This document shows, in pieces, positions 1 to 11,364 of a stretch of DNA of 64,000 nt (positions are counted from its first letter, which is position 1; every line of letters begins with the position of its first letter). The translations under genes and the position numbers were made by a program. The stretch comes from Syncephalis plumigaleata (taxonomy: Eukaryota > Zoopagomycota > Zoopagomycetes > Zoopagales > Piptocephalidaceae): the NCBI GenBank assembly GCA_025201365.1, contig JAIXMF010000019.1, positions 310,001 to 374,000 of the forward strand, given 5' to 3'. The notes under the pieces are model-generated. The model ran no database searches. It was given only the letters and a program-made list of their open reading frames with translations, and was not told where the DNA came from.

Positions 1-290
1 TGTTAACAGAAGAACTTTTTATTATTTGACAGATACACTATTAGTGCAAGGTGAGTTCTAGCAATGCAAAACGTACGCTGCAAAGCATTTTTTGATGCGG
101 ACACAAGGGCATTTGTATTGTGGTAAATAACATGGGGCGAATGCTAAACAAAGAACAAAGTATCCGCTAATGGTGGATTCCATACCCACAAAATGATAAA
201 GACAAAGATGCTAACTAGTATGCAAAATTATTTTTCAATGAGAGCAAAAGTTAAAGGCCAACAATGCCAACTGGTTGGAAAAACCCTGTA
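1..290. mobile_element. TIR transposon fragment (element E1), cut by window edge
   Basis: Bases from about 17 to 290 align with bases about 20931-21177 (element E3), including shared stretches such as GGTAAATAACATG and GCTAAACAAAGAACAAAG. The right end reads inward from position 290 as TACAGGGTTTTTCCAACC, the same terminal type as the other elements in this window (TA, then CAGG, then a T-rich block, then an AATAAATA-like block). It is therefore the right part of a non-autonomous DNA transposon whose left part lies outside the window. No protein-coding capacity is visible in the visible part. Confidence 0.7.
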
Positions 291-390
291 TTACAAGGGA
301 GATCAACATCCTGCTTTATCAGATATTAGTGAGTATCTATAGATTCACTAATAGACCATCATCATTACTAGTAATAGGCAGATGGTTTCT

Positions 391-2311
391 TCATTCAGCA
401 CGCGTTAATTTCTCTAGGGCATCGCATAAATTCGACATTTCTGTACGAATGTTTTGCGCATAGTGATGCACCTTCTCCTTGCTGTCCAACACTTCAATCG
501 ATTCCGTGTAGGGATTATACCGTACGGAGAAGGGTCGATTTAGACTGGCGGCAAACTCGCGTACCTTATCCTTGGCATCCTTGAAGCTATCGGCCACGAA
601 ATAGACGGGCTGATACTCGGTGATGGGATATTTCTGTACTGCTACCTTGTTCGGTTCGAATGGACGATGCTCCGGCTTATCGGATAGCGAGTATTCCAAC
701 TCGCCAAACGACGAGAGTAGACCGGCACCGTAGGCACGCATGTTCTCACCTTCACGACATACGCCAAACTCTACGGTGAACCAATAAATCTAGTATGGTG
801 ATTGGCCAGTTAGTTAGCCATTGTCATTGTATATTAAAGCATAATGGAGGATATGCAAATGTAATGTGTAGCATCATAACTACTTACAGTGGATAGTTTC
901 TCAATGTCCTCGTCACTGGCACCGAGTGAAGCCAGACCGATTTCCTGAGAGAAATCAGCGAAATCAGGATCGGCAAACAATGGCGCGTGTCCCAATAGTT
1001 CATGGCATACATCACTATTCGTAGAAATGATAAGCAAACATCGTCAATCATTAGTATCATTAGACTGGCGATTGAATCAATATATATAATGGGAATGTAA
1101 TACATACGGTTCGGGAGTGTAGAGTGGCTTCGAGTGATGTCTAATATACTGCGTGGAGTGGAATACACGGAAGGCTAGTGCATTCAAGAAATCGCGCGAA
1201 CTTAGCAGGCCCATGACAGGACGGAGGGTGAATCCGGTACATTCTATCATAAGTGTAAGTATGCATTCGTGATATGCTGTCGATTGGCGCTAATGATAAT
1301 CGCGGCATACCTTTAAGGAATCGAGATACATCCTGTAGTTGTGGAATATTATCCTCGCTATAGCCACAATTACGCATGAGCAACGGGAACACATACTGAT
1401 GCTCATGGCAGGCATGCGTCTTGAATAGCTCGGTAAGCTTACGGAATACGACACGCCTATCATCCTACTAGTTAGCTAATCGAGTAATGCAATACACCTC
1501 ATACAAATGCCTACCATGTATCTATTTCAGAGGCAGTATACTCGACACGAGGCAATGGTTGACCACTAAAACGAGTAAAAGTGAAGGAGGTTAAGCAAGC
1601 AGTAACTTATTATAGCTTGTACTTACTGTCGATAAGTACGAGCAATACGTGTAATCTCAGCTCGACGTTTACGATACACTTCATCCTTGGCACCAGGATG
1701 ATCGGCATCTACGAGTAAGCAATCATATACATCAAATGATCAGTATCATTACTAATTAGTTAGGGAAAACAGTCATGTGTTTACGGGTAACGTGTTCATC
1801 TTCTATGGTGATGATGATGATGATACCTACCAAGTTCCTCGCCCATTTCCAATACTTTCTCGGCAAATCCATCAAGATCCGATATTTTACGAGGGAACCA
1901 TGGTGTCTGATCAATGCCAGAGGAAATATTCGTCTGACTATCGCCTGCCTTGCCTATTAGACGCACATGCTTGACCAATGGCTGTAAGGCTTCCTGCACC
2001 TTTTGTATCTATCGTGTCAAGGCCAATAGTAATAGTAAGCATAAAAGTAGTTAAAGCAACGAGTAAGCACATCCTACCTGATCATCGCTTTCTGCCTTAA
2101 AATCAATAAAGAAGTCATAATCCCAATCACGCGTACGACTAGGACGAGACTCGATACGGGTCAACGACACATTAAGCTCTTTCAGCGCGGATAAACAAGA
2201 GTCGAGAACACCAACTCTATCGGTAACCGAGAGAATAAGCGAGGCACGCCTGTCCGTACTACTATTACCGTCAGCGATATAGGACTGATGGATTGAAGAC
2301 GAGGAAGTCAT
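391..2311 (-). CDS. PAH: Phenylalanine-4-hydroxylase (aromatic amino acid hydroxylase)
   Basis: Converts phenylalanine to tyrosine using tetrahydropterin, O2 and non-haem iron (family knowledge). The first exon (2078-2311) encodes an N-terminal ACT regulatory domain ([20 protein letters not shown]). Later exons (1831-2008, 1627-1708, then from 1565 downward) encode the catalytic domain, with [45 protein letters not shown] and [14 protein letters not shown]. The iron ligands are visible: both His in CHELLGH and the Glu in FTVEFGVC. The C-terminal exon holds [36 protein letters not shown] and a short tetramerisation-like tail, ending at the stop at 391-393. About nine exons are separated by 50-100 nt introns. 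It matches animal PAH over its whole length and looks intact. Tyrosine or tryptophan hydroxylase is less likely because the ACT domain and tail resemble PAH. Confidence 0.93.
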
Positions 2312-2701
2312 ATTGAATAAAGAGAGAAGGAGGTAAGCTTAACAACGGTAACAGTAGCAGTAGTAGTAGCAAATGACACGAGTAATGATAAACGCTCCTT
2401 TGTAGTACGCGTTGAACTAGGAAACAGTTACTTCAAAGTGAGTAGAAAACCACGAGAGAAGGAGTATGAGTATGAGTGTGTGCTATTCAAGTGACAAGTT
2501 AGAAGAAGAATAAGGAGGAATGAAAGCGGGGGGGGGGGGGAGGTTCTCTCTCTCCTCCATCAAGTCTAGGCTAATGAGTGTGTGGCGTCATCATTCATCA
2601 CCGTGGGAATAATCCCATTTTGGCTTGTCTCTCTCGCCTCACTCCCCTCTAATTTACTTTTAATTTCCCATATATCCGATATATATAATACTCTCCGTAA
2701 C
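2312..2701. promoter_or_regulatory. Upstream region of PAH
   Basis: This gap holds the presumed promoter of the minus-strand hydroxylase gene. It contains an uninterrupted run of 13 G at 2528-2540 followed by a CT-rich stretch, and an AT-rich segment near 2672-2690. No open reading frame or RNA gene could be recognised. Confidence 0.4.
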
Positions 2702-2889
2702 TACGGCGTTTTTCCAACCGATTAATGCAGTTGCTCTTTATTAATAAATAAATTTGCGCAATTGTTAACATCATCATCGCATTGCTATTATTGAATAGTT
2801 GCCATGACTCTAGCAGTTGAGGGAGATGTTGATGATTGCGATATCATGTATTACAATATGTTTAACAAGCAATGATGAATTGACAGGAA

Positions 2890-3140
2890 CATTTAGTAAA
2901 GGACAACATGGATGCTTGTTTTATTCAGTGCATTGTTATAATAGCATTCGAGAGGATTCAGATAGCAAGCTTCAATCAAGCAGAATGAAGTGATGACGCA
3001 GTACATGTGCTATCGAGCAACATCCTTTATGCATTGAGAAGCATTCATCAGTTTGTACAGCTTAATGTCACAATTGCTACTATAGTTGATTTATTCAATT
3101 AATCATCCAGTTCATAGAAAGTATTAGCATGTGTTATGGT
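2890..3140 (-). repeat. Direct repeat, partial copy of the F-box gene promoter
   Basis: This stretch aligns with 4845-5085, the region upstream of the F-box start. Shared blocks include AAGCTTCAATCAAGCAGAATG and ACTATAGTTGATTTA in the same orientation. It lies just downstream of the F-box stop. The gene is therefore flanked by about 250 bp direct repeats, best read as the leading end of a lost tandem copy. The same arrangement recurs at the other F-box locus (about 51830-52090). Confidence 0.6.
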
Positions 3141-3198
3141 TTAATGATGTGTAAACATTGCTCTTATTAACTAATGTAATATGATTTATTGATGCTTG

Positions 3199-4833
3199 TT
3201 ATAGTTCACCGTATTCTTGTATTACTAGCGTACGTCTGTCATTGGGACAATATATCGTACCAAGCATTGCATCAGTTTCCAAATATTCGCCTGAGCTTGA
3301 TGCTTCCAAGTCGCGTATTATTTCCTTTGTATTAATATTTACAAGCAATTGCCTTCCTATAGGATTATAATTTCTTACAGTAAAAATATAGAGATCTCCA
3401 ATAATATGTTTGATGGACTTTGTACCCCATATTCGTAATACCTGATTGTCATTGTAGGATAAGTCTGTCCATACGTTTGCCGGTCTGGAACCATATATTA
3501 AATACGTGTACCCAGCCCTTAATAATGGAATAGGTATATGATGGTCAGATATATCGTAGCAATTACGTGGAGTATGACTTTGACCACTGGATGCTACACT
3601 ATGAATTATGTATGGATCATAATCAGGATGACCACCAAATTGAAGCATTATATGCGAATCGTATGAACTATACGTCTCTAGCCACCCATTCATTACCCTG
3701 TCAGGTAGTTGAAACCACCCACTTCGCAATTGTACTACATGATTATTGCTCGAGAATTGGTATAGTGCCCATTCAATACGACCCACATCATCGTCTGTAA
3801 CTATTCTTGCCGTATATACTATTGCTGTATTATTGGTTGTTTTGTAGAAACGAGCCGCATTCCATGTATCATCAATGTTTCCTGGACACATGATACTGTT
3901 ATCTATATCGAATACCATTATATCGTCTAAATTCATTGATTATTAGTACTAGTTATATTACATCATTGTATAATTACTACACTTACATATACAAATTGGT
4001 GAATCATCGAATGACTCTTGTGATTTATGCACTAATAATACCCATTTCTTCTCGATTGTATTCACTCGATATTGTACTGGGACGTCAAATGTAGTGAAAA
4101 CACCGCCATGTTTGCGAGTGAGTATTTTTACATTATAGTCGGTATCGTTCTCGATCTCCTTAGGAAATACGGCTATGTAATGATCACCCGTGACATAAGT
4201 ATACAGATCTTGATTACTAGTATTTAGTGAAAGAACATTTGGCGATGTGGAGAATCTGCTTTTATACACAACGCTGTTGTTTGATCTAAGATTTGGATGT
4301 GGCAAATATTCTAACGTATAATGACGGACTGATGCTTTGCGTAGGCGGTTTCGCTGCGTAATAAATATACGCTTACCATTGCCATATCTGCGATAGTCTA
4401 TTTCATTCATGAAAGATTTCATATTGATATGCGTGGTCTTGCATCGTCCATATCGCCAATTATTCTTGGTGCTCACTCGTCGACGATATGTGTTGTACCA
4501 GTCCACATTCTCTAGTAGATCGGCTCGTTTATCCGATGCACACGGGTTGTTGACATCCGTGCGTACACACCACAATACGAATTCCATTTCTTTGTCGTAA
4601 TACGCTCCCGATAGGAAATCCCTATGGTATAGTGCTTGCCATAATAATCGGTCATTTCGAATACTGCTTGTTAACGAGCGACAACATGCTGATAAACACA
4701 CTAATTCAATAGGAACAAATAGACTACGAAAGACACGCTGGTCATGAAATGGAAGAGTATTCAGACAAACTAGTAATCTACAAGACGAGTTGGAATTACT
4801 CGATGTCTCAGTAGGAGTAGGAGTAGTAGACAT
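3199..4833 (-). CDS. F-box-like protein, copy 1
   Basis: Two exons (4833-3987 and 3926-3199) flank a 60 nt intron at 3927-3986 with a GTAAGT donor and a TACTAAT branch-like site. Splicing joins SPICIY to DDIMVFDI and gives a protein of about 520 residues. Near the N-terminus (about residues 20-70) the segment CLNTLPFHDQRVFRSLFVPIELVCLSACCRSL, followed by NDRLLWQALYHRDF, has the spacing of an F-box, the SKP1-binding module of SCF ubiquitin ligases. The rest matches no domain I recognise; it has repeated aromatic and beta-like segments that could be a substrate-binding fold. The gene lies inside element E2. A full-length homologue at 50153-51775 keeps the same intron. Both frames are open throughout, so the gene appears to be maintained. 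The F-box call is moderately sure; the substrate is unknown. Confidence 0.7.
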
Positions 4834-5219
4834 GATGAAAAAGAATAAAGGACAATATTGGTGCTTGCTTTGTTCAGCGCATCTTTATAATGGAGTGCGA
4901 GAGGATGCATATAACAAGCTTCAATCAAGCAGAATGTAATAATGACGCGATATATGTCTTATATAATAATGTCATTCATGTATGGAAGGTCATATATCAG
5001 TTTGGTGTCTCAATCACTACTATAGTTGATTTACTCGATTACTCATCATTGACACAATCATGCCTAGTTGTTTGTCAACATTACGATTAAAGATATATTC
5101 CATTGCACAGCATAGTAAAATAGTAATGACATGTCATCAGAAGTAGTTTAATGGTTTAACTAATCGAAACTGTAGTCTCATCATTGACATGAGATCATCA
5201 TTCCTGTAACGCCACATAC

Positions 5220-5455
5220 TGCACACATGGATAATGGTTCATACTATACTAATTCATTATTCTATTAGATGCACACATCAGAATTGTAAAGATGACATGA
5301 ATGGTAAAGGATTCGAGTATCGTGTATGGAATCGAGGTTATGGCAGCATGTCTGAATTCTATTCAGATTATTCTCAGTCTTTGCAATGGAAACGGTGTTC
5401 CAACACAACTACATCAAAGTGTCATTACTTATAAACGTTCAAGAAATGAAGGACA
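5220..5455 (+). pseudogene. Fanzor-like nuclease C-terminal fragment in E2
   Basis: The frame RCTHQNC...EYRVWNR matches the C-terminal zinc-ribbon/RuvC-III segment seen at 32745-32970 and 21833-22020. Relative to those copies one extra base follows the WNR codons, so the downstream NFIQIIRS-like part lies in another frame. Only the last 70 or so codons of the parent gene are present, and nothing upstream resembles the RuvC-I or RuvC-II parts. The fragment sits between the F-box promoter and the right terminal repeat of E2. It is a decayed remnant, not a working nuclease. Confidence 0.5.
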
Positions 5456-5693
5456 ATAACGAACAACTTATCCGTGATGGTTATAGCTTCCATATATAAA
5501 TACGTATTATCATGTCTATTATTTATTAGTAGAAACAAAAATGTTAACTGCGCTAATCGAAAAGAAAAGTCCTGTATAAATTTATGAATAATAATTAATT
5601 AATTAATTGACACGAATAACAGGACATCTAGTATCATGGCGATGCATCATTAGTATTGTTTATTAATTACATGGTAACATAATATATACGTGT

Positions 5694-7303
5694 TCAATGT
5701 CTATTATTTGAATGCGGTTTTGGACGAAGACTCGATACTAAATCGCTAATGGCATGCGCAATGGCAGGATCGGTGGGGATAACCGCTTCATCTGCCTCTT
5801 CATGACGAGCTCGTTTCTGACGTAGTTTCTCGGCACGTTCCTCCAGCTGTTGTTTCCGTTTATCGCGTATACTTTGATGTGCTGATCGCTTTTGTTCCGT
5901 CTATAACAGTAATGCATAATGAGTGAGTATAAATGATCAATATTGCATATCTACATATACTACTACTTACTTCAGCACGTAGTTCATTCAATTTTTGCAT
6001 TTGCTTAATACGCTCCTCCTCTGATTGTGCAAATTGGTAGTAACCAACACCTCTGGTACGTATTTCTATTCAGCCAATGTTCACATCATCATTAGTATTA
6101 GTATTAGTATTCTAGCTATATCCTCTGCGTGTATAGATAGCTTACCTTTATTTGAATTATAATGTGTTTCTACAATGAGCATACCATCAATAGATTAGCT
6201 ATATATATTTACATATAGTGAACTAGTATTTATCATTGATCTCGGCTTTCGCTTCTTCCTCCCAGCGTAGTCGTTCCTTTTCACGCCGCATATCTTCCGA
6301 CATCAGTCCTGGTGTAGTATCATCATTGTCATCGCTATTTACTTGTTGACTGTATCAATGTAGAATACACTTTCTATTAGATTGACTAGTTACACCATCG
6401 ATTACTTACCGATTAGATACCGGAAGATCACGTCGTCTCACTGTACGTGTTCGACCAAATTCATCGGTATAATCTACCCAGGCATCAGGATCATCTGATA
6501 GATGTACAACACCATAATTATCAATTAGTAACTTGCCAACTAGTCTATTATTAGTATTGTCTAACTCACCATTACGTTGATCTTCATGCTCGCTTTCATT
6601 ATCTGTGTTATGACTACTGTCATCGCTACTATGGCCATCATCATCGCTGGAATCCATCTATTCAATAGTTGATTAAATAGTCTACTACACTATATATACA
6701 TATATTCAATTACTAGAAATGCTTACCACTTGATTAGATTCCCATCGCTTTCTCTCGAAATCAACGAGTAGCGTGTCGTTATCTATTGTCTATTCATGAG
6801 TATGAAATGAATAGATACGTACAATATTGCCATTAACATTACCGTCAGTTTGTTGTTTACGCTTCAGTTTGTTGTAGAGTTGCGCCTTTCGTTCGAGTGC
6901 CTTCCTACTATTCTCCAGATTGATCGCCTCCTCTGATGTGGCACGCGCATCCTGAGCATTACGTGCTACCACACCACGATTCTGACTTGACCATACGCTA
7001 TTTGTTTTCTACAAAATTGTACACATGTCAATCATGCTAACGGATACCACTATGATGGTTGTCAACTCACCTTAATGGATTTCTTTGCTGGTATATAGCC
7101 TTTGGCCGTTGATGCTCGTTTCTCCCGTTCAAACTGATCAGTGGCTCGAAATAGTTCTGCCTTCAAGTCAAATACCTATAGTAATAATAGCACTTGTCAA
7201 TATATGTATATATACACCTATTATCAATGTAGTATCAACTTACCGTAGAGGCACTAACGTCAATCACTTTGCCCTTTTGATTACTCTTATTATTGGTTGT
7301 CAT
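5694..7303 (-). CDS. CCDC174: CCDC174-family nuclear/RNA-processing protein
   Basis: A multi-exon gene starting at MTTNNKSNQKGKVIDVSAST and ending at SLRPKPHSNNRH. Recognisable family blocks in order: VFDLKAELFRATDQFEREK near the N-terminus, SVWSSQNRGV, a charged segment ending KALERKAQLYNKLKRKQ, an acidic stretch, the hallmark VDYTDEFGRTRTVRRRDLP, LMSEDMRREKERLRWEEE, a GVGYYQFA-like segment followed by a basic coiled coil, and EERAEKLRQKRAR. These match CCDC174 proteins, which associate with the spliceosome and exon-junction machinery. The family's C-terminal tail is shortened here. It is divergent with ATG4 over a 574 bp spacer. The identity is fairly sure; the biochemical role is known only from animal homologues. 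Confidence 0.8.
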
Positions 7304-7877
7304 TACAAGGAGAATTCACTTAGAGATCAAGCAAGTGTAAAGAATGTATAATAGTGGCAATACACACACACACACAATGGATGATTGTACGATAAAGACG
7401 TATGTGTGCATGTGTAGATGTGACTTGATTCTTCCTTTATCCACTCATCTCATCTCACTTTATTCCGTCATTTCATTAGTCAGACTGGATACGATTGCTA
7501 CCTTACTCTCCTCTTTCTTTATTCTTTTATTCGGCTCTTTCTGTTATTGTATGCCATAGTAGTTTTAGCAGTAACAGTAACAATTGTTTATCTGGTATAG
7601 TTGTTCCACCTTTACATTGACGATACAAGTTGGTAGTGACGTGTGTGTGTCTGTATGCGTGTATGCCTGTATGCGTATACAACGTGTAATCCCTGATAAC
7701 TTGTTGAATACGCCATTATTCGTTGTATGCATATAAGCCACACTATTGTTATTTGGTCGTCAAACGATTGTCATCCCTTGATTCCTATTAACCTACTACC
7801 TCTTCTTCTTCTTCTTCTTCTCTCGACATTCTCCTGTATTCTCTCCTTATTTCACTACTTACTATTGCATCACAACG
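7304..7877. promoter_or_regulatory. Divergent promoter between CCDC174 and ATG4
   Basis: A 574 bp spacer between two divergent starts. It contains a short (AC)n run near 7361-7375, GTGTGTGTCTGTATGCGTG near 7640, and a (CTT)n pyrimidine tract at about 7800-7822 just before the ATG4 start. Short open frames here lack coding character. Confidence 0.45.
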
Positions 7878-10762
7878 ATGTTAACTTCTAAAACAGTCAA
7901 CAACGATCAGCTTACTAGTAGTACTACTACTACTGGTGGTAGTGGTGATATTGACCCGGTATCTCCAACTGTATTGGTGACGTCTACCTCCGGTGAAGAA
8001 CGTGATACCAGGTCACCGACCTTGTTATCCACCGATGCAGTATCACATCTAGCTAGCGGAGACGACAACTACCAGGAGGGAGTAGCATCTGAACATACGA
8101 GTACTAGCAATACTGGTGGCAATAATTCATCAGCATCAAGTACGCCTAAGCACGAGTTGATCGCATCGACCGAGACGGATAAACTCGAGGAGCTGGGTGC
8201 CATTCGTATTCCAGTATCAGAGCGTAATTTAGGACGTCATAAGCGTGAATCGTTCACTTTCGTGCCAAGACCAACTTCCGAGGATGTAGTCTCGGTGCAT
8301 GGCTCGTTTCCCGATGACAATGCACGCGGACCGATTGCAAGTGGTAGTCCGCAGCAATACTCGCTACCCACGGAAGAGACAGACCCATCGCAGTTGTATG
8401 ATCAATATGGTACATACATTCATGTTAGAAATCGTATTAACGACAATAACAGCAACAGCAACAACAACAATATGCTAGCGGATACACGACATGAATACAC
8501 GACAGGTTCTGACGGCGATGACAGATCTAGATCGCATGCTACATCAACTAATCTAACTGTACGCACACGTCAATGTGAAGAGAATGATGATGATGATGCT
8601 GATGCTTCCAATGAAGAGGACGATGCTAATGTCAATGCATCTACAGTGTTCATTCACTCACCGCGTTCTCCCCACACGATGACTATGGATGATGATGACG
8701 ATGATGACGATGCGGATGTTGTTGATCTGGTGAATGTGCCACGAGTTCATGTAGACAGGACGCATATTGATCACGGCTTTACTAATGCTGGCACACTCCC
8801 CGATGTGGAGGATATTCTACCCGGTTGGCAGGATGCCATTAGAAAAGCGAGTACACCCAATGGCACCGCTACTACTGGCACCATTAAACTGCCCACCAAT
8901 GAACTTGTGTCGACGGTCTATGACGTGGCAGCCGATCTTAATCGACGTCTTTCCAATTGGTGGCATTCACATCGATTGGAGGGAATGCCGCAGGATCTAA
9001 CGCAAATCGATCAAGCTGTCAATGCCATTGAATCCGATGAAGCATCAAGCGTAAAGCAATCCGATTCGCAATCGTTAGATGCTACCGACACCATGAATAT
9101 CTCGAAGGTTACCGATCCTGAATTGACTGCGCCACCATCTGCACCCTATTCGACAACATATCGTCATGTCTGGCTACTCGGCAAACGATACAATGTAATT
9201 ACGGAATTACCACGCAATTTTCGTCTCGACTTTTACTCGCGTATTTGGTGTACTTATCGATCAGAATTTGAGAATATTGGCGAGACATCCTACACATCTG
9301 ACGCGGGATGGGGTTGCATGCTACGTACGGGACAGTCGTTATTCGCGCAAGCACTACTATTCCATCATCTTGGTCGTGGTAAGTTATACATGCATCGATC
9401 ATCATCGTCTATCCATGATCTAATCTAATTGTATCGATTAGACTGGCGTTGTGGTCCTATGGATCCATCTACCATGGAGAAATACACCAAGGTAATTGTA
9501 GTGATATTAATCTATGGCGAGTAATAACATGAGTAAACGACTATAGATTATTTCTTGGTTCCACGATGATACTATATCGCCATTTAGTCTGCACAACATT
9601 GCCACACTTGGCGAGAAACACGGCAAACGTATAGGTGAATGGTTCGGTCCCTTTACCGTAGCTAATGTACTATGGTAAGTAGGAATGAATCCATTTCCCT
9701 TATGATGATACTAATAATGACAATGATGACAATGCTATCGTAGTCAATTGAATGAGCAATTCCCAGAATCAGGTCTACGTATTCATGTTGCCTCTGATGG
9801 TGTTATTTATCGTGATCTTATCCCGGGTGCTAGTAAACAATCATCAGATACTAGTTGTCATAAACCATCCTTGTTATCCACACAATTAGCGCAACATCTT
9901 GCACGAGTGGAATCCACTGCTAATGCATCATCATCGGGTGAATTTAAACCGACACTTATTCTACTTGCCATTCGACTTGGTATTGATGAATTGAATCCAA
10001 TTTATCATCCAGCAGTTAAAGTAAGTAGTAGTAATATGTACTGCAGTAATAATACGATAATCATATTAATGTGAATGTACTATTCCACTATTATCATTCA
10101 GATGTGTCTAGCCTTTCCACAAAGTGTAGGCATAGCCGGGTAAGTAATAGCAATGACTGTATCTTTATCCTATTCTTTATTAATATGTATATATATTTAT
10201 GTAGTGGTCGTCCATCTGCTTCACTATACTTTATGGGATTTGATGGTAATAATCGATGATTATTTAATAGCAAGTATGTTCACATTTACTAACACTATGA
10301 CATTCATTAGGTGATGACTTATTCTATTTAGATCCACATTGTACACGAACTGCTATATCCAAAAAATCACCTAATGACTATTCAGAAGAGGTAAATCGAG
10401 ATTAATTACAGCTATTATCCTTATTAATCAACTAACATGTCTATCGCGTATCTAGGATCTGGCCAGCTATCATTGTCCTCGTCCTCGTAGTATTCGTATT
10501 CATCGATTGGATCCTTCCATGTTAATTGGATTCTACTGTCGTGATCGACAAGATTTCGATGATCTATGTCAACGAACACAATGGGTATGTGTCTTTCATT
10601 ATTCATCTCTATTTACTATGCTAACTGCTTATCTATCTATACATGTATGTTATGTAGATTGGTCAATTAGGTACACCATTATTCTCGGTAGAACCATCGG
10701 CACCAGTCTACGGTGAAGATACTGAGGTCATTTCAGCGAGTGACTCTGAATCCATTGTCTAA
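7878..10762 (+). CDS. ATG4: Autophagy cysteine protease ATG4
   Basis: Processes Atg8 to expose its C-terminal glycine and later releases it from lipid (family knowledge). About nine exons; the first (7878-9378) is followed by small exons such as 9442-9491 and 9547-9673. The peptidase C54 core begins near [10 protein letters not shown]. The catalytic Cys lies in [14 protein letters not shown] (about residue 480), and the Asp-His pair is in YLDPHCTR, within [13 protein letters not shown]. Other family blocks are [52 protein letters not shown] and [10 protein letters not shown]. The C-terminal tail is acidic. The N-terminus is extended by roughly 400 residues of Ser/Thr/Asn/Asp-rich sequence with poly-Asp runs encoded by GAT repeats, far longer than typical ATG4. 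The gene looks intact. Confidence 0.93.
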
Positions 10763-10852
10763 TCCATTTAATTATAACAAAATAAAATGTCTTTATTCTC
10801 ACTTTACCTTTCTATTTCTTTCTCTATTCGTTTTGTTTATTTCTAATTAATC

Positions 10853-11122
10853 ATGTCCAGTACAACACAGCCCGTATTTTCACCTGTTGAAATGGAACTC
10901 ATTCAACAATTACACGGTATACGACAAGCATTACAACAAGCGTAAGTAATACACAAGCATTATTTGTTTGTATTTGCTTATTTGTTTATTAGAGAAGAGT
11001 TATTACAACAGTTAGTGACACTTACAAGTCCTACCGGTCAATTATATCAAAGTCAACAACAAGCCATGTCTAATTTATTAGCGTGGCAACAATGGTTTAA
11101 CACTTTTTATCTATTAGAATAA
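10853..11122 (+). CDS. Small coiled-coil protein, possibly a DASH-complex subunit (Dad2-like)
   Basis: Two exons (10853-10941 and 10993-11122) around a 51 nt intron encode a protein of about 70 residues: MSSTTQPVFSPVEMELIQQL, then an all-helical Gln/Leu-rich stretch, then SNLLAWQQWFNTFYLLE at the end. A short heptad-like helix ending in a Trp-containing, aromatic C-terminal helix resembles the small DASH/Dam1 kinetochore subunits, and Dad2 in particular ends with a V-L-x-N-W helix. The similarity is short and by eye, so the family name is tentative. It starts 90 bp after the ATG4 stop on the same strand. A conserved splice junction and clean frame argue that it is a real gene. Confidence 0.5.
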
Positions 11123-11364
11123 ACAGTTTAATAGGTAGTAGTAGTTCCTATATATGTATATGTATTGAAAATAAAAAAGAGAGATAGGTAGAAAAATGGA
11201 GAAAGAAGCGGAAGATACGAAAGAGACAACAATCATCAAGCTTCATGTTTCTTTTGTTCCTCGTATAGTCAACACATTATGCGTAAAAAGCACATATGTG
11301 TAAACAACAACAATAGCAGCAATAATAATAAACTAGAATGTAAAAGGAGAATCATCTAGATACA

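Larger units (their letters stand above)
2702..5576. mobile_element. TIR-bounded element E2 carrying an F-box gene and a Fanzor-like tail
   Basis: The left end reads TACGGCGTTTTTCCAACC from 2702. The right end, read inward from 5576, is TACAGGACTTTTCTTTTCG. Both continue into blocks shared with the other elements (a TAATAAATA core, and GCGCAATTGTTAACA on the left). The left end is collinear with the left end of element E5 up to the AATTGTTAACA block. Inside lie, from left to right, a partial copy of the F-box promoter, an intact two-exon F-box gene (minus strand), its promoter, and a C-terminal Fanzor-like fragment (plus strand) next to the right end, where E4 and E5 keep theirs. The element starts and ends with TA, consistent with a TA target site as in Tc1/mariner-type elements. 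It has no transposase and is non-autonomous. Confidence 0.6.

Noticed and set aside
2890-5085. Direct repeats flanking the F-box gene read as long terminal repeats
   Set aside because: The repeats are the gene's own promoter region; there is no primer-binding site, polypurine tract or reverse-transcriptase sequence, and the whole lies within terminal inverted repeats.
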